Positions 8,282 through 17,406 of a DNA stretch of 64,000 nucleotides are shown in pieces (position 1 is the stretch's first letter; each line of letters begins with the position of its first letter). The stretch is taken from the NCBI GenBank assembly GCA_025356335.1, contig JANXUF010000133.1:62001-126000 (forward strand), given 5' to 3'. This stretch comes from Actinomycetes bacterium (GTDB taxonomy: Bacteria > Actinomycetota > Acidimicrobiia > Acidimicrobiales > Ilumatobacteraceae). The notes under the pieces are model-generated. The model ran no database searches. It saw only the letters and a list, made by a program, of their open reading frames with translations, and was not told the origin of the DNA. The position numbers were made by a program, and so were the translations under genes.

Positions 8282-9084
8282 CCTCGAGCGCTTCGGAATC
8301 CTCCGACGACCCGACTGCCGCTGGCTGGATCGCCGTCGTCGGTCTCGGTCCTGGCCGACCGGAATGGCTCGTTCCCGAAGCTGCGACGTACCTCGCCGAA
8401 GCGACTGATTTCGTCGGCTACCACACGTATCTGGCGATGGTCCCTGCCGCACTGCGCCACGGTCAGGTCGTGCACGGTTCCGACAATCGTGAGGAGATCG
8501 ACCGCGCCCGATTCGCGCTGCAACTGGCGAGCGAGGGGCGCAGGGTTGCCGTCATCTCATCGGGCGATCCCGGCGTCTTCGCGATGGCGTCGGCACTGTT
8601 CGAGGCACAGACCGACGACCAGGTGCAGCCCCAGTGGGCGGCGCTCGACATCATCGTCGTCCCCGGTATCACCGCGGCCTTGGCCACGGCTGCGCGGGTC
8701 GGCGCGCCACTCGGGCACGACTGGTGCACCATCTCGCTGTCGGACAACCTCAAGCCGTGGTCGATCATCGAGAAACGCCTCGGCCACGCGCTCGCCGCCG
8801 ATTTCGTGCTCGCGCTGTACAACCCCGTTTCGCGCCGCCGGCCGACACAACTGGCAGCCGCCTTCGAGATCATCCGCGCCCATCGCGATCTGTCGACGCC
8901 GATCGTCCTCGGCCGTGATGTCGCCCGCCCGGACGAACACATCGAGATCGTCGAACTCGGTGGCGTCGACCTCGGCCGGTGCGACATGCGCACCGTCATC
9001 CTCGTCGGATCGTCGACGACACGCATCGACGACCTCGGCGGCCGCCGACGGGTGTTCACCCCACGCACATATCCGCTGACCTGA
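8278..9084 (+). CDS. cobJ: precorrin-3B C17-methyltransferase (CobJ)
   Basis: SAM-dependent methylation at C-17 with ring contraction, acting directly on the CobG product. The protein has 268 residues. The N-terminus IAVVGLGPGRPEWL lacks the acidic residue after GPG seen in CobI, as is usual for CobJ. Other marks are VGYHTYLAMV, VISSGDPGVFAMAS and FVLALYNPVSRRRP. The GTG start overlaps the cobI stop (GTGA). A short hairpin follows the stop, and the next gene, cobK, is convergent. Confidence 0.95.
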   Translation: MTSSASESSDDPTAAGWIAVVGLGPGRPEWLVPEAATYLAEATDFVGYHTYLAMVPAALRHGQVVHGSDNREEIDRARFALQLASEGRRVAVISSGDPGVFAMASALFEAQTDDQVQPQWAALDIIVVPGITAALATAARVGAPLGHDWCTISLSDNLKPWSIIEKRLGHALAADFVLALYNPVSRRRPTQLAAAFEIIRAHRDLSTPIVLGRDVARPDEHIEIVELGGVDLGRCDMRTVILVGSSTTRIDDLGGRRRVFTPRTYPLT

Positions 9085-9088
9085 GCTG

Positions 9089-9103
9089 CCCGATGCGATC
9101 GGG
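9089..9103 (+). terminator. short hairpin after cobJ
   Basis: CCCGAT and ATCGGG form a 6-bp stem with a GCG loop, starting 4 bases after the cobJ stop in the gap between convergent cobJ and cobK. There is no U-run, so it is an RNA end-structure at best. Confidence 0.35.
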
Positions 9104-9223
9104 TGATCTGCAACAGGCCGCCGCCGTCTAGTTCTCAGTGATTGCCCGACACGCCGGCCGGAGAGTTCACCGTCGAGACGGCCCGAGACGAGCTCGACGA
9201 CTGGCGCTACCCGTCGGTCGCCG

Positions 9224-10039
9224 TCATCCTGATATGTCCCGCATCGCCACGCCGTGCTCGAAAGGAGTTTCGTGTTCCAGTACCCAGGCGACTGCTTCAT
9301 CGACCGTCGACACCGTGGCGACGTCTGGCGATGGCGGGCGGTCGACGATCACCACCCTGATGCCAAGTCGCCGTGCCGCCTCGAGTTTGTCGATCGTCGC
9401 CGAGCCGCCGCTGTCCTTGGTGACGATCGTGTCGATCGAGCGTTGTCGTAACAGCGTGATCTCCGACTCGACGGTGAACGGTCCACGTTCGAGGACGACC
9501 TCGGCATGGGTGAACCCGCTGACATCGGGCGGCTCGATCGATCGAACGGTGAACTCGACGTCATCGAGCGCGGCGAACGGCGCGAGTTCCTGACGTCCGC
9601 TCGTCAGCAGCACATGTTTCGACCCGAGAGTTCGCAGCTCCCGAGCTGCCAGTTGGAGCGAGGCGACGCGAACCCAACGATCACGCTGCGTCATGTCCCA
9701 CGCCGGGCGCAGCAGTCTGAGCAGGGGGGTGTTCGTCGATATGCAGGCGGCGGCAGCGTGGAACGGCATGATCGCCGCAAACGGATGCGTGGCGTCGACG
9801 ACGGCATCGATGTGCCGCTCGCGCAGGAAGGCAATGAGTCCATCGATCCCGCCGAATCCGCCCACTCGGATCTCACCCGCCATCGGTGTCGTCTTCGATG
9901 TTCTCCCGGCGAACGACACGGTCACGACGATCGGTGGCGATGATCGTGTCGTGGCGAGCGCTTCGGCAAGTTGACGGGCCTCGGTGGTACCGGCGAGCAA
10001 CAGCAGCCGCCGCGATGCGGCAGGAGCGTCGTTCGGCAC
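9224..10039 (-). CDS. cobK: precorrin-6A reductase (CobK)
   Basis: NADPH-dependent reduction of precorrin-6A to dihydroprecorrin-6. The family marks are the nucleotide-binding LLAGTTEARQLA (about 14-25), the GRTS segment followed by GEIRVGGFGG (about 55-64), the DATHPFAA motif (82-89) and TKDSGG near 207. The length of 271 residues from a GTG start is slightly long for CobK (about 240-260). It faces the cobGHIJ operon on the opposite strand. CobF, CobM, CobL and CobNST are not in this window. Confidence 0.93.
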   Translation of the reverse strand: MPNDAPAASRRLLLLAGTTEARQLAEALATTRSSPPIVVTVSFAGRTSKTTPMAGEIRVGGFGGIDGLIAFLRERHIDAVVDATHPFAAIMPFHAAAACISTNTPLLRLLRPAWDMTQRDRWVRVASLQLAARELRTLGSKHVLLTSGRQELAPFAALDDVEFTVRSIEPPDVSGFTHAEVVLERGPFTVESEITLLRQRSIDTIVTKDSGGSATIDKLEAARRLGIRVVIVDRPPSPDVATVSTVDEAVAWVLEHETPFEHGVAMRDISG

Positions 10040-10069
10040 GGGTCGAAATGGTAGCGACCCGGAAGGTGA

Positions 10070-11101
10070 TCAGGCCGACAGCTTGAGCGCCTGCTTGCCG
10101 AGGTTCTTCCCGGCGAAGAGCCGGCGCAGTCCCTCCGGGGCGTTCTCCAGGCCCTCGAGCACGTCGAGTTCGTGATGGAGCGAGCCGTCTGCGACCCACC
10201 CTGCGAGGTCGGCACGAGCGCGTGCGTACTGATCCTCGTAATTGCTGACGAGGAAGCCTTCCATGCGGGCGCTGCGCGTCGTCAACAGCTGGTAGAAGTG
10301 CAGCCCGACCTCCGGCTTTTCCGGACGGTAGCCGGTGCTGATCGCACCACAGAGCACGATGCGTGCCTTGACGGCGGCATTGAAGATGCAGGCGTCCAAC
10401 AGTGATCCGCCGACGTTGTCGTAGATCACGTTGTAGCCCTTCGGAGCGGCATCGAACAGCTTGCGGCGCACCTTCTCGTCGTAGTGATCGAGGCAGTCGT
10501 CGAACCCGGCGACGTCGGTGACCCATGCCCGTTTGTCAGCTGCTCCGGCCGTACCGATGACACGTGAGGCCCCTTTGATCCTGGCGATCTGACCGGCGAC
10601 AGAACCGGTCGCACCGGCGGCAGCGGTGACGAGCACGGTGTCGCCCTCGCCGGGACGGCCGATCTCGGTCATGCCGAAATATGCCGTCAGTCCTGTCAGT
10701 CCGAGTACGCCGAGCAGCAGCGTCGGGTCCGACATACCGTCTGGGACGGCCTCGAACGTCGCGTCCTTCGAGGGGTCGACGACGACATAGTCCTGCCAGT
10801 CGATCTTGCAGTGCACCAGTTGGCCGACGGAGATGCCCTCGACATCGGAGGTCACGACCTCGCCGAGGCCGTAGGCGCGCATCGGCTCACCGATGGCGAC
10901 CGGTGGGACGTAGGAGCGGATGTCGTTGATCCAACCGCGCTGGGCCGGATCGAACGAGAGCCAGCGGTTGCGTAGCAGCAGTTCGCCGGCTCCTGCGGTC
11001 GGAACTGGCCCCGTGACGAGTTCGAAGTTGTCGTCGCTGACGTTGCCCTTCGGCCGCTCGCGCAGCACCATCTGACGATTGTGGTCTGGAAGATCAGTCA
11101 T
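10070..11101 (-). CDS. NADP-dependent MDR-family oxidoreductase (prostaglandin/leukotriene reductase-like)
   Basis: A zinc-free medium-chain dehydrogenase/reductase of 343 residues. It resembles the group of alkenal/one reductases and curcumin reductase (CurA) that reduce activated double bonds with NADPH. Marks are the N-terminal MVLRERPKGN, the SFDPAQRGWI segment, the nucleotide loop VTAAAGATGSVAGQIA in place of the GxGxxG of zinc enzymes, and DNVGG. The start is at MTDLPDHN. It is divergent from an enoyl-CoA hydratase gene across a 126-bp gap with a perfect palindrome. The substrate cannot be told from sequence. Confidence 0.88.
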   Translation of the reverse strand: MTDLPDHNRQMVLRERPKGNVSDDNFELVTGPVPTAGAGELLLRNRWLSFDPAQRGWINDIRSYVPPVAIGEPMRAYGLGEVVTSDVEGISVGQLVHCKIDWQDYVVVDPSKDATFEAVPDGMSDPTLLLGVLGLTGLTAYFGMTEIGRPGEGDTVLVTAAAGATGSVAGQIARIKGASRVIGTAGAADKRAWVTDVAGFDDCLDHYDEKVRRKLFDAAPKGYNVIYDNVGGSLLDACIFNAAVKARIVLCGAISTGYRPEKPEVGLHFYQLLTTRSARMEGFLVSNYEDQYARARADLAGWVADGSLHHELDVLEGLENAPEGLRRLFAGKNLGKQALKLSA

Positions 11102-11142
11102 CTCGAATACTCCGGTTCCCCTTGCGCACACCCCGTACGCAT

Positions 11143-11154
11143 TCATCATGATGA
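11143..11154. promoter_or_regulatory. 12-bp palindrome between divergent genes
   Basis: TCATCATGATGA is a perfect palindrome in the 126-base gap between the MDR oxidoreductase and the enoyl-CoA hydratase, 41 and 73 bases from the two starts. Position and symmetry suit an operator, but 12 bp of simple ATG/CAT sequence could also arise by chance. Confidence 0.35.
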
Positions 11155-11227
11155 TATACGACCAGCAACCTGCTGACGAGCCCGGCCGACCCGCTTGGTG
11201 GAGGGGCGTGCTCATTAGGATTCGTCC

Positions 11228-12070
11228 ATGACCAACGCAGACGATCCTGTTCTCTTCGAACTCCACCCGGACGGCGTCGGCGTGATCACCTTCAACCGTC
11301 CTGGCAGCATGAACGGCTGGACGAGCGCCATGGGGACCGCCTATTTCGGGCTGCTCCGCCAGTGTGCAGAAGATCCGGGGGTGAAGGTCATCGTCGTGAC
11401 CGGCGCAGGCCGCGCATGGTGCGCTGGTGCAGATATGAGGGGGCTGCAGTCGCTGAGCAGCGCAGCCGCGGGCGACAGCACCGTTGCAGAGCGTCCGATC
11501 GCCGGCTCCGAATCGGTCGCAGACGCCGTTGGCGTCGACCACCACTGGTACACCACGACGGTGCCGAAGCCGGTGATCGCCGCCATCAACGGTGCCTGTG
11601 CCGGCATGGGTTTCTCGCAGGCGATGATGTGCGACATCCGCTTTGCTGCTGCCGGGGCGAAGATGACGACGTCGTTCTCGCAGCGCGGACTGATCGCCGA
11701 GTGGGGTCTTTCGTGGACACTTCCGCGCATCGTCGGGATGGGCAACGCCGCTGATCTGCTGCTGTCCGGTCGGGTGGTTCTCGCCGAGGAGGCTGCAACG
11801 ATGGGCCTCGTCAACAAGGTCTTCCCCGCAGAGACGTTCATGGACGAGGTCCTGGACTACGCCTCGACGATGGCCGCTGGCGCCAGCCCCGGCTCGTGGG
11901 CCGTCATCAAGCAGCAGCTGTACAGCGACGTCCATCGCACACTGCCGGAAGCCGAGGCAGAAGGGGTGCGGCTGATGGCTGAATCCTTCACCCGCCCGGA
12001 CTTCGCCGAGGGAGTGGCCTCGTTCATGGGCAAGCGCCCGCCGAAGTTCCCGTCCTATCCTACGAGCTGA
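11228..12070 (+). CDS. enoyl-CoA hydratase/isomerase family protein
   Basis: A 280-residue crotonase-fold protein. The CoA-binding and oxyanion segments are visible: WCAGADMRGL (near 64-73) and INGACAGMGFSQAMMCDIRFA (near 119-139). Of the two catalytic acids of classical hydratases, the second is present in RGLIAEWG (about residue 160). The first position, within GFSQAMM, appears to be Gln instead of Glu. That pattern occurs in isomerases and other crotonase branches, so the reaction is open. It is convergent with the acyl-CoA dehydrogenase gene. Confidence 0.88.
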   Translation: MTNADDPVLFELHPDGVGVITFNRPGSMNGWTSAMGTAYFGLLRQCAEDPGVKVIVVTGAGRAWCAGADMRGLQSLSSAAAGDSTVAERPIAGSESVADAVGVDHHWYTTTVPKPVIAAINGACAGMGFSQAMMCDIRFAAAGAKMTTSFSQRGLIAEWGLSWTLPRIVGMGNAADLLLSGRVVLAEEAATMGLVNKVFPAETFMDEVLDYASTMAAGASPGSWAVIKQQLYSDVHRTLPEAEAEGVRLMAESFTRPDFAEGVASFMGKRPPKFPSYPTS

Positions 12071-12081
12071 AGGGAACCTTC

Positions 12082-12103
12082 GAGCCGCCGGCTACCCCGG
12101 CTC
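12082..12103. terminator. stem between convergent genes
   Basis: GAGCCG and CGGCTC can pair around a 10-base GC-rich loop, in the 73-base gap between the convergent enoyl-CoA hydratase and acyl-CoA dehydrogenase genes. It lacks a T-run; a bidirectional terminator is only a possibility. Confidence 0.3.
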
Positions 12104-12143
12104 CGGATCGGACGAGCTCCCCGGGTCGACGACCTGCGCCCAG

Positions 12144-13910
12144 CTATCGAAGTCCAGCGGTCAGCAGTTCGTTGCCGAGGGTGATCGATTGCAGCGACGG
12201 CAGGCGGGTGAGGCGGTCGAAGGCAAAGAACTCGGCGCGGGCAACCCGCATGGTCGCGTCAGGTGATCCGTCCTCGACGTGGTCGGCGGCCTGCTTGATC
12301 AGGAGCGAACCCGCAACGGTCGTCGCCACCAGGTCGAGGAACACGGTGGCACCCGCAAGGACGGCGTCGGCGCTGTTGGCGAACTGTTCGACGATCCACG
12401 TCACCGCTGCGCGGCACTGGTGTACGGCTTCTGACAGTGACTTCGCAGCGTTCGACAATTCGGCGATACCGTCGGCACGCTCGATCGTCACGCTGATCTC
12501 GTCGAGCAGTTCGTTGACGGCCAGCCCGTTGTCACGGGCGATCTTGCGCCCGACGAGGTCGATCGCCTGGATGCCGTTCGTGCCCTCGTAGATCGGCGTG
12601 ATCCGTGCGTCGCGGTAGCGCTGGGCGATTCCGGTCTCTTCGATGAAACCCATACCACCGTGGATCTGCACACCGAGCGAGGCGACTCGCACGCCCTCGT
12701 CCGTCGGCCACGCCTTGGCGAGTGGTGTCAGCAACTCCATACGGCGCTGCGAGCGCGCACGCTCTTCGGCGTCCGGATGATTGTTGGCGACGTCGGCAGC
12801 GGCGACGGCGAGATAGACGAGCAGCCTGGAGGCATCGACGGTGACGGCCATGTCGAGCAGCATCCGCTTGACGTCGGGGTGCTCGGCGATGAGGGATGCG
12901 CCGGAGGTCGTGTCCTTCGACCGCCCCTGCCGACGTTCGTGGGCGAAGGCGCTCGACTGCTGCAACGCACGCTCGCCGACGGACACACCCTGCAGCCCGA
13001 TGGCCAGACGGGCCGGGTTCATCATCGAGAACATCGCCTCCATCCCGCCGTTGACCGACCCGACGAGCTCGCCGATCGCATCCGTGAATTGCAGCACACA
13101 CGTCGGGCTTGCGTGGATGCCGAGCTTGTGCTCGAGTGCCAGGCAGTGCACCCCGTTGCGTTCGAGCAACGCGCCGGCGTCGTCGAGGTTGAACTTCGGG
13201 ACGATGAACAGTGAGATGCCACGGGTACCCTCCGGCGCGCCGGGCAGGCGGGCGAGGACGAGGTGGATGATGTTCTCCGTCATGCTGTGCTCGCCCCAGG
13301 TGATGAAGATCTTCGTTCCCGTGATGGCGTATCGGGTGGCGTTCGCCGGGTCGCCCCCGATCGGCGTCGCCGTCGTGCGGACCGCGCCGAGATCAGAGCC
13401 GGCATCCGGCTCGGTCAGATTCATCGTGCCGGTCCACGTCCCGTCGATCAGCCTGGCGAGGAACACGGAGCGTTGGCGCTCGTCAGCCCACCGCTCCAGC
13501 AGTTCGATGGCGCTCTGCGTCAGCACTGGGTTGAGTGACAGCGCAAGGTTCGCCGAACCGAACATCTCCCGGTTGGCGGCGGCGACGAGGCCGGGGAACC
13601 CTCCACCACCGAACTCCGCCGAGGCCGACAAAGCCGTCCAGCCGCCTTCGGAGTATCGGGCATAGGCGGTGGCGATCTCCGGTGCGACGGTGACGTCGCC
13701 GGTTGTCGTATCGAGCATCGCGCCGACGGCGTCGCCGATGCGGTCGGACGGGGCGATGACTTCGCCGGCAAGCTTGGCGAAGCCGCCGAGGACGTCGGCG
13801 ACGGTGGCGCGGTCGATGCCCTCGAACGCCGGGAGGGTCAGGATCTCGTCGAGGCCCACGGTGCGCAGTGCAGAGATGATGTCGTCGAGCGGCGCAACGT
13901 AACTGTCCAT
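12144..13910 (-). CDS. acyl-CoA dehydrogenase, long DmdC-like subtype
   Basis: FAD-dependent alpha,beta-dehydrogenation of an acyl-CoA. At 588 residues it belongs to the long subgroup that includes DmdC (3-methylmercaptopropionyl-CoA dehydrogenase), with an N-terminal extension and a C-terminal helical tail. Marks are LTEPDAGSDLGAVRT near 165-179, FITWGEHSMTENI near 203-215, the arginine/glycine-rich loop IHGGMGFIEETG, and the catalytic glutamate in YEGTNGIQ. The start MDSYVAPLD is standard. Family membership is certain, the substrate is not; no other dmd genes are adjacent. Confidence 0.93.
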   Translation of the reverse strand: MDSYVAPLDDIISALRTVGLDEILTLPAFEGIDRATVADVLGGFAKLAGEVIAPSDRIGDAVGAMLDTTTGDVTVAPEIATAYARYSEGGWTALSASAEFGGGGFPGLVAAANREMFGSANLALSLNPVLTQSAIELLERWADERQRSVFLARLIDGTWTGTMNLTEPDAGSDLGAVRTTATPIGGDPANATRYAITGTKIFITWGEHSMTENIIHLVLARLPGAPEGTRGISLFIVPKFNLDDAGALLERNGVHCLALEHKLGIHASPTCVLQFTDAIGELVGSVNGGMEAMFSMMNPARLAIGLQGVSVGERALQQSSAFAHERRQGRSKDTTSGASLIAEHPDVKRMLLDMAVTVDASRLLVYLAVAAADVANNHPDAEERARSQRRMELLTPLAKAWPTDEGVRVASLGVQIHGGMGFIEETGIAQRYRDARITPIYEGTNGIQAIDLVGRKIARDNGLAVNELLDEISVTIERADGIAELSNAAKSLSEAVHQCRAAVTWIVEQFANSADAVLAGATVFLDLVATTVAGSLLIKQAADHVEDGSPDATMRVARAEFFAFDRLTRLPSLQSITLGNELLTAGLR

Positions 13911-14061
13911 AGCTTGATGTTACTTTCGGGTACGTACGGTTTCCAGGTCCTGCACGTCACTCCGCCGACCGTCCGGAGGCGTTGGCTCGCACGCCGAACG
14001 TTTGTGCAGCAGAGCCATGTGGGCTGGTCGGACTGTACAAACACTCATGGGGGAGGGGGCC

Positions 14062-17000
14062 TCAGACGTTTCTGCGGTAGCGGCCGCCGACGTCGAAGAG
14101 GGTGTCGGTGATCTCGCCGAGGCTGCACGAACGCACCGCATCGACGAGCACGGCAAAGATGTTGTCGCCGGCCAACGCGGCGGCGCGGAGACGTTCGAGC
14201 GCCTCCGGACGCTCGGTGGCGTGCTGCTCCTGGAAGCGGTGTAGACGGTTGATCTGATCACGCTTTTCGGCGTCGTCGGAGCGGGCCAGTTCGATCGTGT
14301 CCGACGTCTCGCTGCCGTTCGGGTTGAGGAACGTGTTGACGCCGATGATCGGGAGCGTGCCGTCGTGCTTGCGCTGCTCGTAGAGCATCGACTCGTCCTG
14401 GATGCGGCCACGCTGGTAGCCGGTTTCCATCGCTCCGAGCACGCCGCCGCGGTCGGAGATGCGGTCGAGTTCGAGCAGCACTGCCTCCTCGACCAACTGC
14501 GTCAGTTCCTCGACGATGAAGCTGCCCTGTAACGGGTTCTCGTTCATCGCCAGGCCCCACTCGCGGTTGATCACCATCTGGATGGCGAGTGCCCGACGGA
14601 CAGAATCGGCGGTCGGCGTGGTGACGGCTTCGTCGTAGGCGTTGGTGTGCAGGCTGTTGGCGTTGTCGTAGATCGCGCATAGCGCCTGCAGCGTCGTGCG
14701 GATGTCGTTGAACGACATCTCCTGGGCATGCAGCGAACGGCCGGACGTCTGAACGTGGTACTTGAGTTTCTGTGAACGCTCGTTGGCGCCGTAACGGTCG
14801 CGCATGGCGATCGACCAGATCCGCCTGGCGACCCGGCCGAGGACCGTGTATTCGGGGTCCATTCCGTTGCTGAAGAAGAAGCTGAGGTTCGGGGCGAAGT
14901 CGTCGACCTTCATGCCGCGGGCGAGGTAGGCCTCGACATAGGTGAAGCCGTTCGACAGCGTGAACGCCAGTTGGCTGATCGGGTTCGCTCCGGCCTCGGC
15001 GATGTGGTACCCGCTGATCGAAACGGAGTAGAAGTTGCGGACGTCGTGCTCGACGAAATACTCGGCGATATCGGCCATCACGCCGAGGGAGAACTCGGTC
15101 GAGAAGATGCACGTGTTCTGGCCTTGGTCCTCCTTGAGGATGTCCGCCTGGACGGTACCGCGAACGGTCGTGAGTGTGCGCGCCCTGATGACGGCGGCTT
15201 CCTGCTCGGTCGGCTGTCGACCCTCGATCTCGACGAACTTGTCGAGCTGCTGATCGATCGCCGTGTTGAGGAACATCGCCAGCAGCGTCGGTGCCGGACC
15301 GTTGATCGTCATCGAAACGGACGTCGCCGGGTCGCACAGATCGAAGCCGCCGTACAGCACCTTCATGTCGTCGAGCGTGGCGATCGACACGCCGGAGTTG
15401 CCGACCTTGCCATAGATGTCGGGGCGCTCGCCGGGGTTGAAACCGTAGAGCGTGACGGAGTCGAAGGCAGTGGACAGACGGGTCGCCGGTTGGCCCTCGG
15501 ACAGCAGCTTGAACCGCCGGTTCGTGCGGGCCGGGCCGCCTTCACCGGCGAACATGCGGGCAGGATCCTCGCCCTCGCGTTTGAGCGGGAAGACACCGGC
15601 AGCGAACGGGAAGAAGCCCGGCAGGTTCTCGGAACGGAGCCAGCGGACGAGTTCGCCGTGGTCTTCGAACTTCGGCACCGAGAGCTTGGGGATCAGCGAA
15701 CCCGACAGCGATTCGCGGACCGGTCGGTTCGGGCCGGTCAGCTCGGCTCGCTTCGCCGGCCATGCTGTCAGCAGCGCTTCGACAGAGCGGTCGAGCTTGG
15801 CGTCGGTTTCGTCGTACAGCGACCGGACGGCGGTCGAGTCGTCGCCGTGCTCATCCAACATGGCTGCCGTGGCATCGAGATACTGGCGCTGCCGGGCGAT
15901 CCCGGCCTGCACCTCGGTCACGCGGTGATAGGTGTGGATCGTCTCGACGATGTCGGCGAGATACCGCTGTTTCGACGTCGGCACGATGACTCCGACGGCC
16001 GTCGACGTCTTCGTTTTCGTCGTCGCGAGCTGACCGGCGTCGACCTTCAGGCCGCGCCTGGCGAGGGTGTCACGCAGGTGCTGGTACAGGCCGGTGACGC
16101 CATCGTCGTTGAACCGGCTGGCGATCGTGCCGAAGATCGGCAGCGTGGTGATGTCGGCGTGGAACAGTTCGCGGTTACGGGCGAACTGCCGGCGGACGTC
16201 TCGCAGCGCATCCTCTGCCCCGCGTCGCTCGTATTTGTTGATGACGATGACCTCGGCGAAGTCGAGCATGTCGATCTTCTCGAGCTGTGAGGAGGCACCG
16301 AACTCCGGCGTCATCACATAGATCGGCACGTCGACGAACGGCACGATCGCTGCGTCGCCCTGGCCGATGCCAGGCGTTTCGACGATCACCAGATCGGCAC
16401 CCCATGCCTTCGCCGCCTGGATGATCTGCTCCAGAGCGGCCGGCACTTCGCTACCGCCGGTGCGGGTGGCGATCGAACGGAAGAAGATCTGCGGGGTGTC
16501 GATCGCGTTCATGCGGATGCGGTCGCCGAGCAGCGCCCCACCACCGCGGCGGCGTGTCGGGTCGATGGCGATGACGGCGATGCGCAGCTTGTCCGACTGA
16601 TCGAGACGGAAGCGACGCAGCAACTCGTCGGTGAGCGACGACTTGCCGGATCCGCCGGTGCCGGTGATGCCGAGCACCGGAACGTCACGACGTTTCGCCG
16701 CCTTCGCCAGCTCGTCGAGCAGTTGCTCGCTCGCCTGGCCCGATTCGAGCACGCTGATCGTACGCGCCAGCGCTGCTTCGGAACCACCGAGGAGATCCTC
16801 GATGAACACGGCGCCGTCACGTTGTGCCGGCCAGTCGCATTCGGCGATCATCGAGTTGATCATCATCGGCAGGCCGAGGCGCTGGCCGTCCTGCGGCGAG
16901 AAGATGCGGGCCACGCCACGCTGGTGCAGCTCGGCGATCTCGCTGGGGACGATCACCCCGCCACCGCCGCCGTAGACACGTGCGTCGGTCATGCCATGTT

Positions 17001-17406
17001 CACGAAGACGGTCGAGCAGGTAGGTGAAGTACTCCATGTGGCCGCCCTGGTACGAGCTGATCGCCACCCCCTGCACGTCTTCCTGGACCGCAGCACGCAC
17101 GACATCGTCGACGGACCGGTTGTGACCGAGGTGGATGACCTCAGCACCCTGCGATTGCAGGATGCGGCGCATGATGTTGATCGCCGCGTCGTGACCGTCG
17201 AAGAGGCTGGCGGCAGTGATGAAACGGATCGGGTTCTTCGGCTTGTGCAACTCGTTGTGTACGAGTTCGGGGTGCGGATCGACCGCCTCGTTCTCCGCTT
17301 CCGGGACGGCGGTGTGATCAGTCATGTCGAGGCTCATTTTACGTACCCGTGCCTGTTCGTCTTGCTCTTCGCCGCTCGGGCGACGCGCTCCGCTCGTGAT
17401 GCTCAT
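14062..17406 (-). CDS. icmF: fused isobutyryl-CoA mutase IcmF (B12-dependent mutase with built-in GTPase chaperone)
   Basis: Adenosylcobalamin-dependent 1,2-carbon-skeleton rearrangement, isobutyryl-CoA to n-butyryl-CoA or a related acyl-CoA. Three parts are fused in 1,114 residues. The B12-binding domain is at about 60-190, with the cobalt-ligand His72 in DGHDAA. A MeaB-like G domain has its P-loop at GTGGSGKSS (249-257). The catalytic mutase barrel fills the C-terminal half, with the IcmF-type segment MFAGEGGPARTNRRF instead of the methylmalonyl-CoA mutase TRPWT-type loop. The ATG overlaps the stop of the 3-hydroxybutyryl-CoA dehydrogenase gene (ATGA), so the two form an operon. The cobalamin genes nearby would supply its cofactor. 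Confidence 0.95.
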   Translation of the reverse strand: MSITSGARRPSGEEQDEQARVRKMSLDMTDHTAVPEAENEAVDPHPELVHNELHKPKNPIRFITAASLFDGHDAAINIMRRILQSQGAEVIHLGHNRSVDDVVRAAVQEDVQGVAISSYQGGHMEYFTYLLDRLREHGMTDARVYGGGGGVIVPSEIAELHQRGVARIFSPQDGQRLGLPMMINSMIAECDWPAQRDGAVFIEDLLGGSEAALARTISVLESGQASEQLLDELAKAAKRRDVPVLGITGTGGSGKSSLTDELLRRFRLDQSDKLRIAVIAIDPTRRRGGGALLGDRIRMNAIDTPQIFFRSIATRTGGSEVPAALEQIIQAAKAWGADLVIVETPGIGQGDAAIVPFVDVPIYVMTPEFGASSQLEKIDMLDFAEVIVINKYERRGAEDALRDVRRQFARNRELFHADITTLPIFGTIASRFNDDGVTGLYQHLRDTLARRGLKVDAGQLATTKTKTSTAVGVIVPTSKQRYLADIVETIHTYHRVTEVQAGIARQRQYLDATAAMLDEHGDDSTAVRSLYDETDAKLDRSVEALLTAWPAKRAELTGPNRPVRESLSGSLIPKLSVPKFEDHGELVRWLRSENLPGFFPFAAGVFPLKREGEDPARMFAGEGGPARTNRRFKLLSEGQPATRLSTAFDSVTLYGFNPGERPDIYGKVGNSGVSIATLDDMKVLYGGFDLCDPATSVSMTINGPAPTLLAMFLNTAIDQQLDKFVEIEGRQPTEQEAAVIRARTLTTVRGTVQADILKEDQGQNTCIFSTEFSLGVMADIAEYFVEHDVRNFYSVSISGYHIAEAGANPISQLAFTLSNGFTYVEAYLARGMKVDDFAPNLSFFFSNGMDPEYTVLGRVARRIWSIAMRDRYGANERSQKLKYHVQTSGRSLHAQEMSFNDIRTTLQALCAIYDNANSLHTNAYDEAVTTPTADSVRRALAIQMVINREWGLAMNENPLQGSFIVEELTQLVEEAVLLELDRISDRGGVLGAMETGYQRGRIQDESMLYEQRKHDGTLPIIGVNTFLNPNGSETSDTIELARSDDAEKRDQINRLHRFQEQHATERPEALERLRAAALAGDNIFAVLVDAVRSCSLGEITDTLFDVGGRYRRNV

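Noticed and set aside
14971-16290. Plus-strand open frame opposite icmF
   Set aside because: Low-complexity antisense translation; IcmF on the other strand is unambiguous.
14062-17406. icmF product as the B12-dependent 2-methyleneglutarate mutase of the nicotinate pathway
   Set aside because: It has the built-in GTPase and the IcmF substrate-loop pattern, and sits in an acyl-CoA operon 20 kb away.
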